NCBI GenBank assembly: GCA_963921195.1
Contig: OY992536.1
Span: forward strand, 3,720,001-3,784,000
Reading direction: 5' to 3'
Length of the DNA stretch: 64,000 bases
DNA from: Pegoplata infirma
Lineage: Eukaryota; Arthropoda; Insecta; Diptera; Anthomyiidae
The translations under genes were made by a program, and so were the position numbers. Shown here piece after piece: positions 46,232 through 57,218 of the stretch. Below the pieces are notes generated by a model. The model saw only the letters and a list, made by a program, of their open reading frames with translations. It was not told the origin of the DNA and did no database searches. Within the stretch, counting starts at the first letter, position 1, and each line of letters opens with the position of its first letter.

Positions 46232-48358
46232 ATGGACGATGAAAGAAAAGTGCGTTCAAAAATAATTAAATATTTTCAACAAAACCAAACATGGACATTA
46301 GAGTGTCCCTTATTTTGGAAATGTTGGAAATCTTGAGACGGTACCCGCTCATTTTTTTCCTTTTGACTTAAAAATAACTCAGGAAAAATTTTACGCCCCT
46401 AGGACCACGCCTTCCCTACGCGACGGGCCCTTAAAGAGCGGGGCCTAAAAAATCATTTTTCCATACAAACCAAAAAATTTTTTTTTTGATTTTTAATTTT
46501 TTTGTTATTATTTATTATATTACTTGGTTTGCTTATTCACAACAAAAAATTTGATTTTGGTGGGATAAGTCTTTCAGCGCTAAAAAATTTTTCGCAAAAA
46601 AAAATTTTGAGCCGCCGGGGTCCTACAGTAAAAAATTTGTAAAAAATATTTTTTTTTAGTTTTGACCAGCAACGGTTTTAGCTGCTATGTTGCTTTAAAT
46701 GATATATATTCATAAAAAAATATTTTTTGTATCTGTGACATCTTAATCGTGTTCTAAAAAAGGGTAAAAAATGCATTGATGATTTTTTTCGATACACGAT
46801 AAAAATGTCACAAATATGAATAATATTTTTTTTGGAATATATATCATTAAAAACAACATAAAAACTAAAACCATTGCTTTTCAAAACTAAAAAAAAATAT
46901 TTTTTAAAAATTTTTTACCGTAGGATTCCTACGGCTCAAAATTTTTTTTTTCGAAAAAGATAAAGATGTCACAGATATGAATAATTTTTTTTTTGGAATA
47001 TATATCATTTAAAGCAACATAGCAGCTAAAACCGTTGCTGGTCAAAACTAAAAAAAAATATTTTTTAAAAATTTTTTACTGTAGGACCCCGGCCGCCCAA
47101 ATTTTTTTTTTGCGAAAAATTTTTTAGCGCTGAAAGACTTATCCCTCCAAAATCAAATTTTTTGTCGTGAATAAGCAAACCAAGTAATATAATAATTAAT
47201 AACAAAAAAATTAAAAATCAAAAAAAAATTTTTTTGGTTTGTATGGAAAAATGATTTTTTAGGCCCCGCTCTTTAAGGCCCCGTCGCGTAGGGAAGGCGT
47301 GGTCCTAGGGGCGTAAAATTTTTCCTGAGTTATTTTTAAGTCAAAAGGAAAAAAATGAGCGGGTACCGTCTCAAGATTTCCAACATTTCCAAAATAAGGG
47401 ACACTCTAATGGACATACAAAAAAATTGCCAAAGAAACTAATGTATGCCGCCAAACAGTTTCAAAAGTGGTAAAAAGGTATCTGGAACACCTAACAATTG
47501 AAAGGAAGCCGGGAACAGGAACAACGACTGGTTATCGTAACATTGGTAAGGCATATAAAGTTAAAAGCATCCTTAAGAGAGCTCCTAACACATCTGGCAG
47601 AAAAACAGCTCGGTTAGCCCAATGCTCAGACTTTTTTGTACGTAAAGTGAAACGTAAGGCGGGACTAAAGTCCTACAAAGTTCAAAAAGTTCCCGATAGA
47701 AACGCTTTTAAAAATTTGGAGGCCAAAACCAGAGCTAGAAAATTGAAATCAAATTTTATAAAAAAATACAACTGTTGTGTAATGGACGACGAAACTTATG
47801 TCCTGGCTGATTTTGCGCAGCTCCCTGGTCAAGAATTTTATGTTTCCGATGTTCGAGGAAATTTTGCGGAAAAATTTTGGGTCAAAAAAGCAAACGAAAT
47901 TCCCCAAAAAATTCCTAGTATGGCAAGCCATATGTAGCTGCGGCCAAAGAAGCCAGTCATTTGTGACATCTGGCTCTATAAACAGCGAAATTTATATCAA
48001 GGAGTGTTTGCAGAAGAGACTTCTTCCGTTCTTGAGTCAGCACAATGTATCCACTTACTTTTGGCCCGATTTAGCATCTTGTCACTACAGCAAGAAAGCG
48101 CTGCAGTGGTATAATGATAATAATGTGGTTTTTGTACCAAGAGAGGCAAATCCACCAAACTGCCCGGAGCTCAGGCCAGTGGAGAGATATTGGGCTCTTG
48201 TTAAAAAAGAATTAAAGGGCACAAAAAAGGTCTCCCAGGACATGCAAGATTTCAAACGTAGATGGACCACCTGCTCTAAAAAGGTGACAGAAACTACCAT
48301 AAAAGCCTTAATGGGAGGGTTTCCGGAAAAAGTGGATAACTTTGTTCGTAGTGGTTAG
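46232..48358 (+). pseudogene. Tc1/mariner transposase, DD37E type, disrupted
   Basis: A cut-and-paste transposase that binds the terminal repeats and moves the element to TA sites. The frame opens at ATG 46232 (MDDERKVRSKII), is interrupted after 22 codons by the MITE, resumes in the same frame at 47416, and shows a helix-turn-helix (KKIAKETNVCRQTVSKVVK). The catalytic triad is visible: D in MDDETY, D in WPDLASCHYS and E in NCPELRPVERYW, with 37 residues between the last two, matching the ITmD37E group described from mosquitoes. One extra A in the run 47906-47911 shifts the frame, so the C-terminal half reads in another frame to the TAG at 48356-48358. An AATAAA-like signal follows near 48402. 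No longer functional, but only two lesions are seen. Confidence 0.88.
46299..47408. mobile_element. hAT-like palindromic MITE inside the transposase gene
   Basis: TAGAGTGTCCCTTATTTTGG and its inverse are flanked by exact ATGGACAT (46291-46298 and 47409-47416). About 350-bp arms are near-identical (shared GGTACCGTCTCAAGATTTCC; CCCCGCTCTTTAA), and a further inner duplication contains AAACCGTTGCTGGTC/ATATATCATTTAAAGC blocks. 1110 bp, non-coding. Precise removal with one duplication restores the transposase frame. Confidence 0.85.
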
Positions 48359-48907
48359 AGTTCCATGCGGTTTTTTTGTTATGATTTTGTATTAAATTTT
48401 ATTTAATAAAAATTTGGTTTGAAGTCTTAAAATTCAGTAGTCTGTTTTTTATTTAACTTTATGTGTGTTAACATTTTTATGATCTCACTCCTTAATTTTA
48501 AAAATTCCAAGGTTTCTTACAAAAAAATCTAGTAAATTTACGAGAAATTCTTGTAAGTTTTATTTCGCCAAAAAAGTTGTAAATTTGCAATTTTTCTGGT
48601 AAAAATCTTGTAAAATTACAAAAAAGTTCTTAATTTTTACTAGGAATTCTCATAAAATAGAAGGTAGCAAAAAATCTAGTAAAGTTATGAAACATCCTTG
48701 TAAGTTTTATCGCGTCAAAAAAATTGTAAATTTACAATTTTATTGGTAAAAAGCTTGTAAAATTACAAAATTATTGGTAAAAAGCGTGTAAAACAACAAG
48801 GAATTCATGTCAAATAGGAGGTAGCAAATAAAAAATTACAAACTCTTCTAGTTATTTGACAAGATTTTTTTTGAGTGTAAAATCCCCTTGTGATCCAAAA
48901 TTAAAAA

Positions 48908-49498
48908 AAATATCAAGTGAAAGCGTTAAATTCGGCTGTGCCGAATCTTTGATACCCTCCAACATGTTAAAACATATAAAAAATTCCAGGGTCGTTTTTT
49001 CAGAGGGGGTCTGTGGGGGGGGGTGATGGGGAATACCTTCCCCATCACGATAAATGCTAATTTATTTATTATGCTTTTTGCATATTAGTAATACCATTTT
49101 CTCATTATTATAATGATTTTTTTAGATCCACGCCCACTTAGTGCAGGACTTTGAACTCCTTCTGAAATAAAAAAGTTTCATTTGTTTAACAAAAATGCAA
49201 AACAGATGTAAGAAATGGTGTTTTTTAGAGATTTGTTGAGTTCTTTAAGGGGGAACTTTTTTGCCCCTGATCCGCTTTTACCCATTTCCGAACTTAACCG
49301 GCCTATAACCATGAGGCATATTAGTGCTAATTTTCAGGAGTATAACTCTTTTATTTTGGACTGTATCGTGTCTTCCACAGACAGACGTACATCGCTAGAA
49401 TGTCTTAGAATCGATCGATATTTCGATGCGTTACACATGGAAAGACAAAGTGAGTATACCCACACAGTGGGGCCCACACTGTAGTTGGAGGGTATAAA
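48908..49498 (-). mobile_element. Full-length INE-1/Helentron-like copy
   Basis: Minus strand: outer TATACCCTCCAACTACAGTG at the right, GTAACGCATCGAAATATCG, GACATTCTAGCGATGTACGT, CGATACAGTCCAAAATAAAA, a TGCAGGACTTTG region inverted, then TATCAAAGATTCGGCACAGC with its hairpin at about 48929-48948. Same subfamily as 55922-56432 and 13826-14050. A GGGGGG tract lies at 49014. Confidence 0.75.
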
Positions 49499-49508
49499 AA
49501 TAGTTATA

Positions 49509-49730
49509 CACTAAAAAAAAAAAACCTTGTCAAATTACTAGGAAAAGTTTCGTAATCCCATTTTACCAATATTTGACAGTTTTCCTAGTTTTTTAACAAA
49601 AAATTTCGATCGAAATTTTAATTTTTTTTGTAATTTTACAAATTTCACGAGAATTCCTTTTAAGTTTTACAGCGCCAAACAAGTTTTAAATTTTCAATTT
49701 TGTTGGTAAAAAGCTTGTAAAATTACAGTA
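49509..49730. mobile_element. CTTGTAAAATTACAAG-family left end, truncated
   Basis: TACACTAAAAAAAAAAAACC, then GTAATCCCATTTTACC and TTGGTAAAAAGCTTGTAAAA, ending abruptly before GGATGGGCAG. Right half missing. Confidence 0.6.
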
Positions 49731-49733
49731 GGA

Positions 49734-50078
49734 TGGGCAGTTTTAACACTTTTTTCACTGATCGAAAACGGTTACCCGGGAAAACTGGCCCACCCATACC
49801 AGAAACATACCTGCAAATCTTTTTGGAATCGGTCAATATATTTGGTTCGTTCTTTTAAGCTTAATACTCTGATTCAGTGTGTCGTAAAAAGTGAGTGACT
49901 AGAAATTTTGTAATTAAAAACCAAATTTGATTTTTTTTTACGTACAAATTTTGTAGTCATTCACTTCGACCGAGATAGCGATTCGGCCGAGATTTGAGTC
50001 TTATTGGGGGCTTACTCTAATTTTTTTTAATTTTTACAAGCTTAGGAAATAGTTTTTTATCGCACTTGATAATCCATG
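49734..50078. other. No gene or repeat recognised
   Basis: Short stretches (ACGGTTACCCGGG, GACCGAGATAGCG) are less AT-rich than the surroundings but match nothing I can name. Confidence 0.4.
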
Positions 50079-50086
50079 TTCATAAA

Positions 50087-51714
50087 TAGGGATGAGATTT
50101 TCATGCACTAAAAATCGAAAATGTGCGCTAAAAATCAAAAATATGAGGCATTCCACACCAAATGTCCAGCGAAAAAAACACGTGTACCATAAACTTCTGA
50201 ATAGCTTGTATGGATAGCCCTATATGGAACTTAGAAAATTGCGTTTTCGGTTTTTCAATTTTTCAAAAACTGGGCTTAGGAGGCGTGGTCAAATATTGGA
50301 AAAATGGTCAAATTTGTCGCGAGTTGCCTTGATTAAATATTTATCACATTAAAACGAAATGCACCACAATCTTAAAAATTTACATTCTTATATAGTTTCG
50401 TATGGGCTATCGAATAAAATTTTTTTCCAAGAAAAATTTTCAGAACCCGTTCTGAAATTTTCTATTTTTTAAAAAAGTCAATTTATCAAAATTCCGGCCA
50501 CTTTTTTTTCTTTTTTTGAAAATTTTTTTTTAAAGTCTAGATGTTTGTCCATCCACACAAAAAAAATCAGAAATGTATTTTTCGTTTTTTTCGAGAAAAT
50601 CGCATTTGAATTTTAAATTTCATAACAATTTTGTAATTTGCTTGTATTTTCTTGTGTCAACAGAGCGTATGACGAATATTTATGCAATCAATATTACTCA
50701 TTCGTATCTTTAAAACAAAGAAATACAAGCAAATAACAAAATTGTTATGAAATTTAAAGTTGAAATGCGATTTTCTCGAAAAAAAAGATGAACGTGTTTC
50801 TGATTTTTTTTGTGTGGATGGACAAACATCTAAACTTTTAAAAAAATAAATAAAAAAGAAAAAAAAAGTGGCCGGATTTTTGATAAATTTACTTTTTTAA
50901 AAAATGGAAAATTTCAGAACGGGTTCTGAAAATTTTCCAAAACAAAAAATTTTAATCGATAGCCCATACAAAACTATATAAGAACGTAAATTTTTGACAT
51001 TGTGGTGCATTCCGTATTAATGTGATAAATATTTAATCAAGGCAACTCGCCACAAATTTTACCATTTTTCCAATATTTGACCACGCCTCCTAAGCCCAGT
51101 TTTTGAAAATTTGAAAAACTAAAAACGCAATTTTCTTAGTTACATATAGGGCTATCCAAACAACCTATTCAGAAATTTACGGCACACATGTTTTTCTGTA
51201 GCGGGACATTTGGTGTGGAATGCCTCATATGCATTATAAGATCAAAAATATGCAGTTAAATCATGAAATATGTGCAATAAAAATCTTTTTTATACGAAAA
51301 AATTCGTTAAAAGCAAAAAATAACGACGGATTTTAATATCAAGATTTAAAACTTTATATAAACAGTAAAGTGCAAATTTTTTTAAAGAAATAAAAACAAT
51401 ATATAAAACAAATAACTTTTCGCATTTTTAAAATAAATTTTTAAAATTTAAATAATTTTTGAAACAAATAAATTTCAGTTTGTGCTTTTTGCTAATTTAT
51501 GCCAAAATATGAAAAACTATGCACTAAAAGTTTAAGATATGCACAAAATATGCAGTTAAAACTAAAATTTGCAAAAATGAGCATTTTCACCAGTATATGC
51601 TAAAACAAATCAGTGCCACTTTAACACAAATAATAATATTCAGAAAGATAATTAGTCGATATCGTTCTTAGACTATCAACAAAAACATACATTTGCATGG
51701 AAATCGCATCCCTA
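50087..51714. mobile_element. hAT-like element, TIR TAGGGATG, TSD TTCATAAA
   Basis: Ends TAGGGATGAGATTT and AAATCGCATCCCTA, flanked by exact TTCATAAA (50079-50086 and 51715-51722). Non-coding; the right part has AAAATATGCA motifs. A 1084-bp TGAGGC palindrome is inserted in its left subterminal region; the remaining host is about 540 bp. A relative lies at 34610-34926. Confidence 0.82.
50144..51227. mobile_element. TGAGGC palindrome family, complete copy 6
   Basis: TGAGGCATTCCACACCAAAT to ATTTGGTGTGGAATGCCTCA with TA on both sides (50142-50143 and 51228-51229). 1084 bp, nearly complete self-complementarity; central region near 50680 (GTATGACGAATATTTATGC). Close to the copy at 39640-40705 but in the opposite orientation about the centre. 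Confidence 0.82.
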
Positions 51715-51785
51715 TTCATAAACAAAGCAAAAATTACAAGAACTTTTGTTAGTACATTCTTTACAAGACCTCTCCCGTAAAATTA

Positions 51786-52034
51786 CACACAGAGAAAAAT
51801 AAATTTCCAACTGAATTTTTCAGTTGTATCAACTCAGAATTCGGTTGCGGCTACTAAATTTCGCTGTGGCATACGAATTTTTTAGTTATTTCAATTAAAA
51901 GACAGTTGTATTAATAAAATTTAGTTGTAACTACCGATATTTAGTTGTTTTAACCTTAATACAAAAGCATCAACCAAATTTTTGTTGCAACAACTGAATT
52001 TCAGTTGGAAATTGGCAAATTTGTTTTCTGTGTG
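51786..52034. mobile_element. ~250-bp MITE with CACACAGA ends, copy 2
   Basis: CACACAGAGAAAAATAAATT to AAATTTGTTTTCTGTGTG. Aligns with 4016-4262 along its length. Interior of CAACTGAATTT/TTCAGTTG motifs. TSD not clear. Confidence 0.62.
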
Positions 52035-52395
52035 CAGTCTTTTTAGTAATTTAACAAAATTATTTTTTTAAAGAAATGTTTTCCAAAAGAAAACTGACGA
52101 TACAGTTTTTTTCGTTCCTTAAAATTATTTTTATTTAACTTCATGAAAAAATGTTGTAGATCTTTTAAACAGAAATTGTCAACTCACCACAAACGGTGTG
52201 ACAAAACGTATATACAAACACGTTACTGAAGGGCACTCAAATAAAAAGTATAAGTGAATTATGTCCGCATCAAGTAGCTCTCGATCAAATAGAGAAAAGA
52301 AAACATATTAACGCGTGGTAATGTCAGTAAAAAAAAAAACATTTTAACAAAAAAGTTCCCATAAATGATTTTTATTTTTATGACAAACGATAATA

Positions 52396-52734
52396 CACTC
52401 AAAAAAATTAAATGAGAAAATTTTTATGTTGAAATACATATTTAGACAAAATACTGTTTAACTCTTTGTCAAAAAAATAATAAATTTTGTCAGTAATTTT
52501 ATTAACAACTCTACAAATCGACTATAATACAAATTTTATAGATTTTTAGAAAATGTTTCTTTATTTTATAAATATTTTTTATTAACCAAGTACTTTTGTG
52601 ATTTTACCGAAAATTAATTTAACAAAACTTATCTTAACTTTGGAAATTAACTGTTTTTTTTTTTTAATTGTAGTTTATTTTCTGCTTACTCAGCATAGTA
52701 TCTTAGTAATTTAACAGAGTTACTTTTTTGAGTG
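52396..52734. mobile_element. TA-flanked CACTCAAAA element, short diverged copy
   Basis: CACTCAAAAAAATTAAATG to TTACTTTTTTGAGTG with TA on both sides (52394-52395 and 52735-52736). 339 bp. Internal motif TTAGTAATTTAACAGAGTTA near the right end. Confidence 0.68.
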
Positions 52735-52736
52735 TA

Positions 52737-53242
52737 TAAATTTATTTATATCCATCTATGAATGAAGTGTGATAAAGTAGGTAGTAATAGTTTTTTAAGT
52801 GAATTCCAACATGACACCAATATAGAGATACTAAAAATACCTGACAACAACAGCAACAACAAAAAAGCATTTAAGTCTTTGGTCTTTAGGGTAGGAAGTT
52901 CAAATGTTAAAATTTATTAAAAAAAAAAAAACTAATTTAAAAGCTTTTCAAATATTTAAGTGAAATTTGTATGACCATATAAATTAGTATTACCTAGTTT
53001 TAATTATGAAATTTGGTACACCCAGTGAAAATTTTCAGATGGGAATCATATGTGAAGCAAATATGGACGTTAGACCGTCATTTTTTGGATGGCAAAAATG
53101 AGTTTCTTCCGATTTGGAACGCCCGGGCAAAATTTTATCGGATTAAATTAATCCGTGGCGCTGGCGATCAAAGTTTTGGATTTTGAAATATTTAAAAATA
53201 AAAAAATAACAATCTCAACATCACCTCAAACTTTATTTTCAG
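52737..53242. other. Unassigned DNA, no supported gene
   Basis: Contains a CAACAGCAACAAC microsatellite at about 52847-52860 and, at 53040-53170, moderately GC-richer sequence not matched elsewhere in the window. Confidence 0.45.
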
Positions 53243-53330
53243 ATATGAAGGAATTTGCAGACACAAATGAAGCAATTTGCATTTGCCAATAAAGCAATTT
53301 GCATGTGCAAATGAAGGAATTTGCATTTTC
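53243..53330 (+). repeat. Minisatellite, 4 x 22 bp
   Basis: Four imperfect units of about 22 bp built on AAATGAAGSAATTTGCAT. A minus-strand open frame here (53226-53462) is a by-product of the repeat. Confidence 0.7.
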
Positions 53331-53387
53331 TGTTTCCGAGACGTGCCTAATGGCGACATATTTTGTCTTTAATCGCGCTCGGGCTCT

Positions 53388-54240
53388 TATTATATTTATA
53401 AAAATTATATACATTTCTGGTATTCCCATATCGATTTCAAGCACTCCAGTTAGTGTTATCATCAGCAGGATTTTAAATCTCAGTTTGTCTTGTTAATGGA
53501 AACTGTTTTTATATATGTGAATATTTATAGTTCCTACTAAATAAATTTTAACAGTTTCCTACACAACAATTATATTTCTAGCTATCCTAACTTCATCTCA
53601 AACTTCCTTTTAACTTTTTTGTCTCTTACATTATTTTGCAAGGGTTACCAACATGATCTGGGATTTTTTTTTTTTGTTTTTAAAGAAACAACACTCAGGC
53701 AATCCTGCCTATCAATTACTAATATAACCGTGATGTTTCTTTCGGAAAGGGGATAGAAGAGAGATGAAAGATTTGAAAGATGGAAGGGCTTCAGTATGGC
53801 AACACTGTAATTGCGCGTGTTGATAATTTTGAGTACAGTTGTTGCATCGCCATCTGTTATTGATCTGGCGAATTATTTTTGAAGCTGTGTTTAATAGCCA
53901 TTATTTTACTTCGTTGACGTTTTTAGTGCTATTTATCAACGAAGGAGGGTGCTGCGATATATATTAGTTATAAATAGAAACTAATAAATATCTGAAAAAA
54001 GTTGTTCTGCCTGAGCCGTGAATCGAACCCAGGCTTGCTGGCTAGTAGTCCAACGCGCTAACCACTAAGCCACAGCACCCCCTATTATTAGTTTATTCTG
54101 TAGAAACTATAAATATTCACATAAAAAAACAATTTCCATTAAGAAGACAAACCGACATTTAAAATCCTGCTGATGATAAGACTAACTGTTTGAAACCGGT
54201 ATGGGAATACCAGAAATGTCTATAATTTAATTTAATCAGA
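53388..54240. repeat. ~140-bp inverted repeats bracketing a SINE
   Basis: 53388-53545 is mirrored by 54103-54240 (CATTTCTGGTATTCCCATA; ATCATCAGCAGGATTTTAAA; ATGTGAATATTTATAGTT). Each copy carries a CTGATGATAA...GAAA arrangement (plus strand at 54170-54196, minus strand at about 53436-53465). The tRNA-derived SINE lies between them. Confidence 0.65.
53668..54082 (-). mobile_element. tRNA-derived SINE, copy 2, with A-rich tail
   Basis: The minus-strand head at 54082-54009 has A box TGGCTTAGTGGTTAGCG and B box GGTTCGATTCA, both close to consensus, followed by GGCTCAGGCAGAACAAC and the shared SINE body (GCAGCACCCTCCTTCGTTGA, ATGGCTATTAAACACAGC, CAGTGTTGCCATACTGAA). The 3' end is TTGCCTGAGTGTTGTTTCTT then an A-run (53668-53680 on the plus strand as T). 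The internal pol III promoter looks intact. TSD not found. Confidence 0.78.
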
Positions 54241-55115
54241 TTGGATCATATATAAAACATCAGTTTATATCTAATCCATTTTTACACGGGGAGTTCAAAT
54301 TTTAAAATTTCTTGAGCAGTAGCGCATAAAAACATTCAGATAAAATATATTCAAAAATCGTAAAATTGAAGATACATAATAATTTAATTTAATAGCAAGA
54401 CTTTTTTTTTTGATTTCTTTAATTTAAAAATTCTTACTGTGACTCTTGTTATACCCCATAGAGACAAGCTAAACTAACAACTTAAGGCTTAACAACTTAA
54501 ATAAATTACTATCTTAAGTCCATTTATTAACAATTTCATACCGCTACCATTACAATAATACATAGAACTATCAACCGCATAGATAGTAGGTATGTTGGTA
54601 CTTACTAGCAATATCTTTGGAAAATTACTACTGCTGCTGCTAACACTGGTAGCTTTAGCTTAAAACAGGTATCATTATTATTAAATAAGCTAGTTAGTTA
54701 TTCAATTGGTAGAGTAGCAAAAGCTACTAATTTTAATTGAACTAAAGAATTTAAAGAACTTTAATTTTTTTTTTGCCTTACCAGCAATTGACCATAAAAA
54801 GATTTTCACAAAAAACAAACGGAGGAGGAAGGATTCGAAGAAATATAAAAAAGGGAAACATAAAGAATAGGGACAAGTTCTAATAATTTTCTTAATAAAT
54901 AAGATGAAGAGTAAGAAAAGGTATATCACAGCAGCAACTTTTGGAAACGAATCACGAGTCAAAGATCACATCCAAACCAACTGAATTCATGTATGGTTCC
55001 TGTGGGCGATGTCACATTATAGAGAAATATTTGGTAGCACTGATAAAGCGCTATTAAGAAGCAGTAAAATAATGCGTCTTCTCAGCTCTTTCTTTTCGTT
55101 CTTTGTCGTTCTTTT
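54241..55115. other. No gene or repeat recognised
   Basis: Unassigned AT-rich DNA. The minus-strand frame 54702-54962 is hydrophobic low-complexity sequence without a recognisable domain. Confidence 0.45.
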
Positions 55116-55123
55116 GTTATAAC

Positions 55124-55732
55124 CAGGGAAACCAAAAATATGCTCTAAAAACACGTTTTATGAGCTTTAAAAATGCCCTTAAAAACGGAAAATATGCTCC
55201 CCTTTTTTGCAGTGTTTTTTACAATTTGTTACAGAATATACCCTCAAAACATGTTCTTCAAAAATATTTGTCTTAATATTTTCTACAAAGTTGCTGAATA
55301 TACCCAGATCTAAAGACAACATAGTTTCATATACCGATATGAAGCAAGAACAGGACAAAAGGGAATCAATCGTCACAATTCCGTAATTGTTGAAAAAAAA
55401 AATCCTTGTTGGATGAAAAATTTCAAAATAAATGTTGTTATAAAAAAAATTGGAAACGAATGCTCTAAAAATTGAAAAAAAATTATCTAAAAATGTAAAA
55501 AAATGCTCTAAAAAGTGAAAAAATTCTCTTAAAATTTAAAACATGCTCTAAAAATATGCTCTTAAACCTAAAATATGCAAAAATATGCTCTTAAGGCTAA
55601 AATATGCAAAAATATGCTCTAACAAATCGATGCCAAAACTCTTAAAAACTTCTGAAACGGATAAAAACCTTACCCATTTATCAATAAAATGCACAGGAAA
55701 AAACATGATACTGCATATTTTTGGTTTCCCTG
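55124..55732. mobile_element. hAT-like MITE, TIR CAGGGAAACCAAAAATATGC
   Basis: Perfect ends CAGGGAAACCAAAAATATGC / GCATATTTTTGGTTTCCCTG with 8-bp flanks GTTATAAC and GTTAAAAC (7 of 8). Both halves are arrays of AAAATATGCTCTAAAAA motifs. 609 bp, no coding. Confidence 0.8.
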
Positions 55733-55921
55733 GTTAAAACATTATGACTTTTATGAAAAAATCTTAACAAAAAATTGAAATATTTCCCACCTATTTTTAC
55801 TGCGCTAAAGAGCGCTCTTTGTTGTCGAGAAAAATTACTTTGAACTTTAAAGTATCGTAAAATATGGTAAAATATAGTAAAATTGTGAATTTTTTTGCAT
55901 AACATCGCTTCATGTGTCATT

Positions 55922-56432
55922 TTTATACCCTCCAACCACAGTATGGGGGTATTCTCACATTGTCATTCCGTTTGTAACGCATCGAAATATCGGTCGGGGA
56001 CCCCATATTGATCCATGAACGATTCTAAGACATTCTGTAAATGTCCGTCCGTCCGTCTGTCTGTAGATGGCACGATACAGTCCAAAATAAAAGAGCTGGC
56101 CTCCTGCAATTTGGCATGAATATGTCTTATGGTCCTAGGCAGGTTAAGTTCATAAATGGGCAAAATCGGCTCAGGGAGAAAAAGTTCCCCCTTGAAGAAC
56201 TGAACCAACCTCTGAAAAAATACACTTTTTTACATGTTTTTTTGTATTTTTGTTAAATAAATGAAACATTTGTTATATTTATCGGTATGGGAAAGTGCTC
56301 TCAACGTCCCCCATCACCCCTCCCCCCCCTCCCCCAAACAAACGCCCCTGACAATTTTTTTTATTTTTTTTTTACATTTTGGAGGGTATAAAAGATTCGG
56401 CACAGCCGAATTTAACACTCTCACTTGTTTCT
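55922..56432 (+). mobile_element. Full-length INE-1/Helentron-like copy
   Basis: TATACCCTCCAACCACAGTA start, CATTGTCATTCCGTTTGTAA, CGAAATATCGGTCGGGGAC, a TGTCCGTCCGTCCGTCTGTC run, ACGATACAGTCCAAAATAAA, and the 3' end GGAGGGTATAAAAGATTCGG with hairpin GATTCGGCACAGCCGAATT then CACTTGTTT. About 510 bp; the cleanest copy of its subfamily. Confidence 0.78.
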
Positions 56433-56499
56433 ACTGTAACTCAACATTTCTGAAGTTCCAAAACATATCTATTTAATTGAGTTTTGTATGGGCTATCAA

Positions 56500-56830
56500 A
56501 AGTCCGGCCACTTTTTTATTTTTTTTATTTTTTTAAATTTAGATGTGTGTCTATCTACCCAAAAAAATTAGGAATGCGTTTTTCGCATTTTTCCAGAAAA
56601 TTACATTTGGATATTGAATATCATAACAATTTTCTAATTTGCTTAAATTTTCTTGTTTCAATAAAGCGTATGAGTAACATTTTCGCAAATATTTGTTACT
56701 CATGCGCTATGTTGAAACAAGAAAATACAACCAAATTATATAATTTTCATGAAATTCAATATTCAAATGCGATTTTCTTGAAAAAAACGAAAAACGCATT
56801 TCTGATTTCTTTTTTTTGTGTGGACAAACA
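56500..56830. mobile_element. Central hairpin of a TGAGGC palindrome, diverged
   Basis: Shares TCCGGCCACTTTTTTATTTT, TAGATGTGTGTCTATCTACC and the central AAGCGTATGAGTAAC / GTTACTCATGCGCTA arms. Outer arms absent. Followed at 56863-56990 by a short tandem duplication containing GGCTGTATGGTCTAAGGTGA. Confidence 0.55.
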
Positions 56831-57218
56831 AATATTTGTCAAAGCATATCATATCAATGTGGTGGCTGTATGGTCTAAGGTGAAATTAGAAATTAATTTT
56901 CTTTGGCTGTATGGTCTAAGGTGACGGTCAGCCTGTGAAATTAGAAATTAATTTTCTTTTGCAGTTTTCAACTTAAGGAAAAAACCGTGAACAACAATTT
57001 ATATTTTTAGGTTTCTTTACAACAAAAAGAAGATAAACGTAAAAATACTATTTACGCCTTTACAAAATAGGTGCCACGTAAGAGATATTCCTTGTCACCT
57101 ATTTATAACTAGCTACTGATAAACATAATTAACGTTTTCCATACAACCGTTTGTTTATATGTATGAAACATATTCGGTTTCGTCTTTATTCCATCTAACT
57201 ATTGCGTAACATACACAC

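Larger units (their letters stand above)
46077..48492 (+). mobile_element. Tc1/mariner (DD37E-type) element, complete ends
   Basis: Inverted ends begin AGGAGTGAGATCATAAAAAT and match over 31 bp through TGTTAACACACA, flanked by TA (46075-46076 and 48493-48494). It holds one transposase gene, now broken, and a hAT-like MITE (46299-47408) inside that gene. Total 2416 bp, about 1.3 kb without the MITE, the usual size for this superfamily. Perfect ends and few lesions make it the youngest-looking autonomous-type element here. Confidence 0.9.
45936..48877. mobile_element. CTTGTAAAATTACAAG-family CACTCAAAA element split by Tc1/mariner
   Basis: CACTCAAAAAAGACCTTGTC after TA (45934-45935), ending GACAAGATTTTTTTTGAGTG before TA (48878-48879). 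Without the inserted Tc1/mariner element and one TA it is 524 bp. Contains the family landmarks GTCTCGTAATCCCATTTTAC and CAAATAGGAGGTAGCAAA. Confidence 0.76.

Noticed and set aside
47749..48300. Antisense frames over the transposase
   Set aside because: Shadows of the transposase coding sequence on the opposite strand.
53243..53330. CRISPR-like array
   Set aside because: Direct 22-bp tandem units without spacers, in an evidently eukaryotic sequence.
54009..54082. Functional tRNA gene on the minus strand
   Set aside because: Same SINE head as at 11099, with extra bases in the anticodon region and a shared downstream body.
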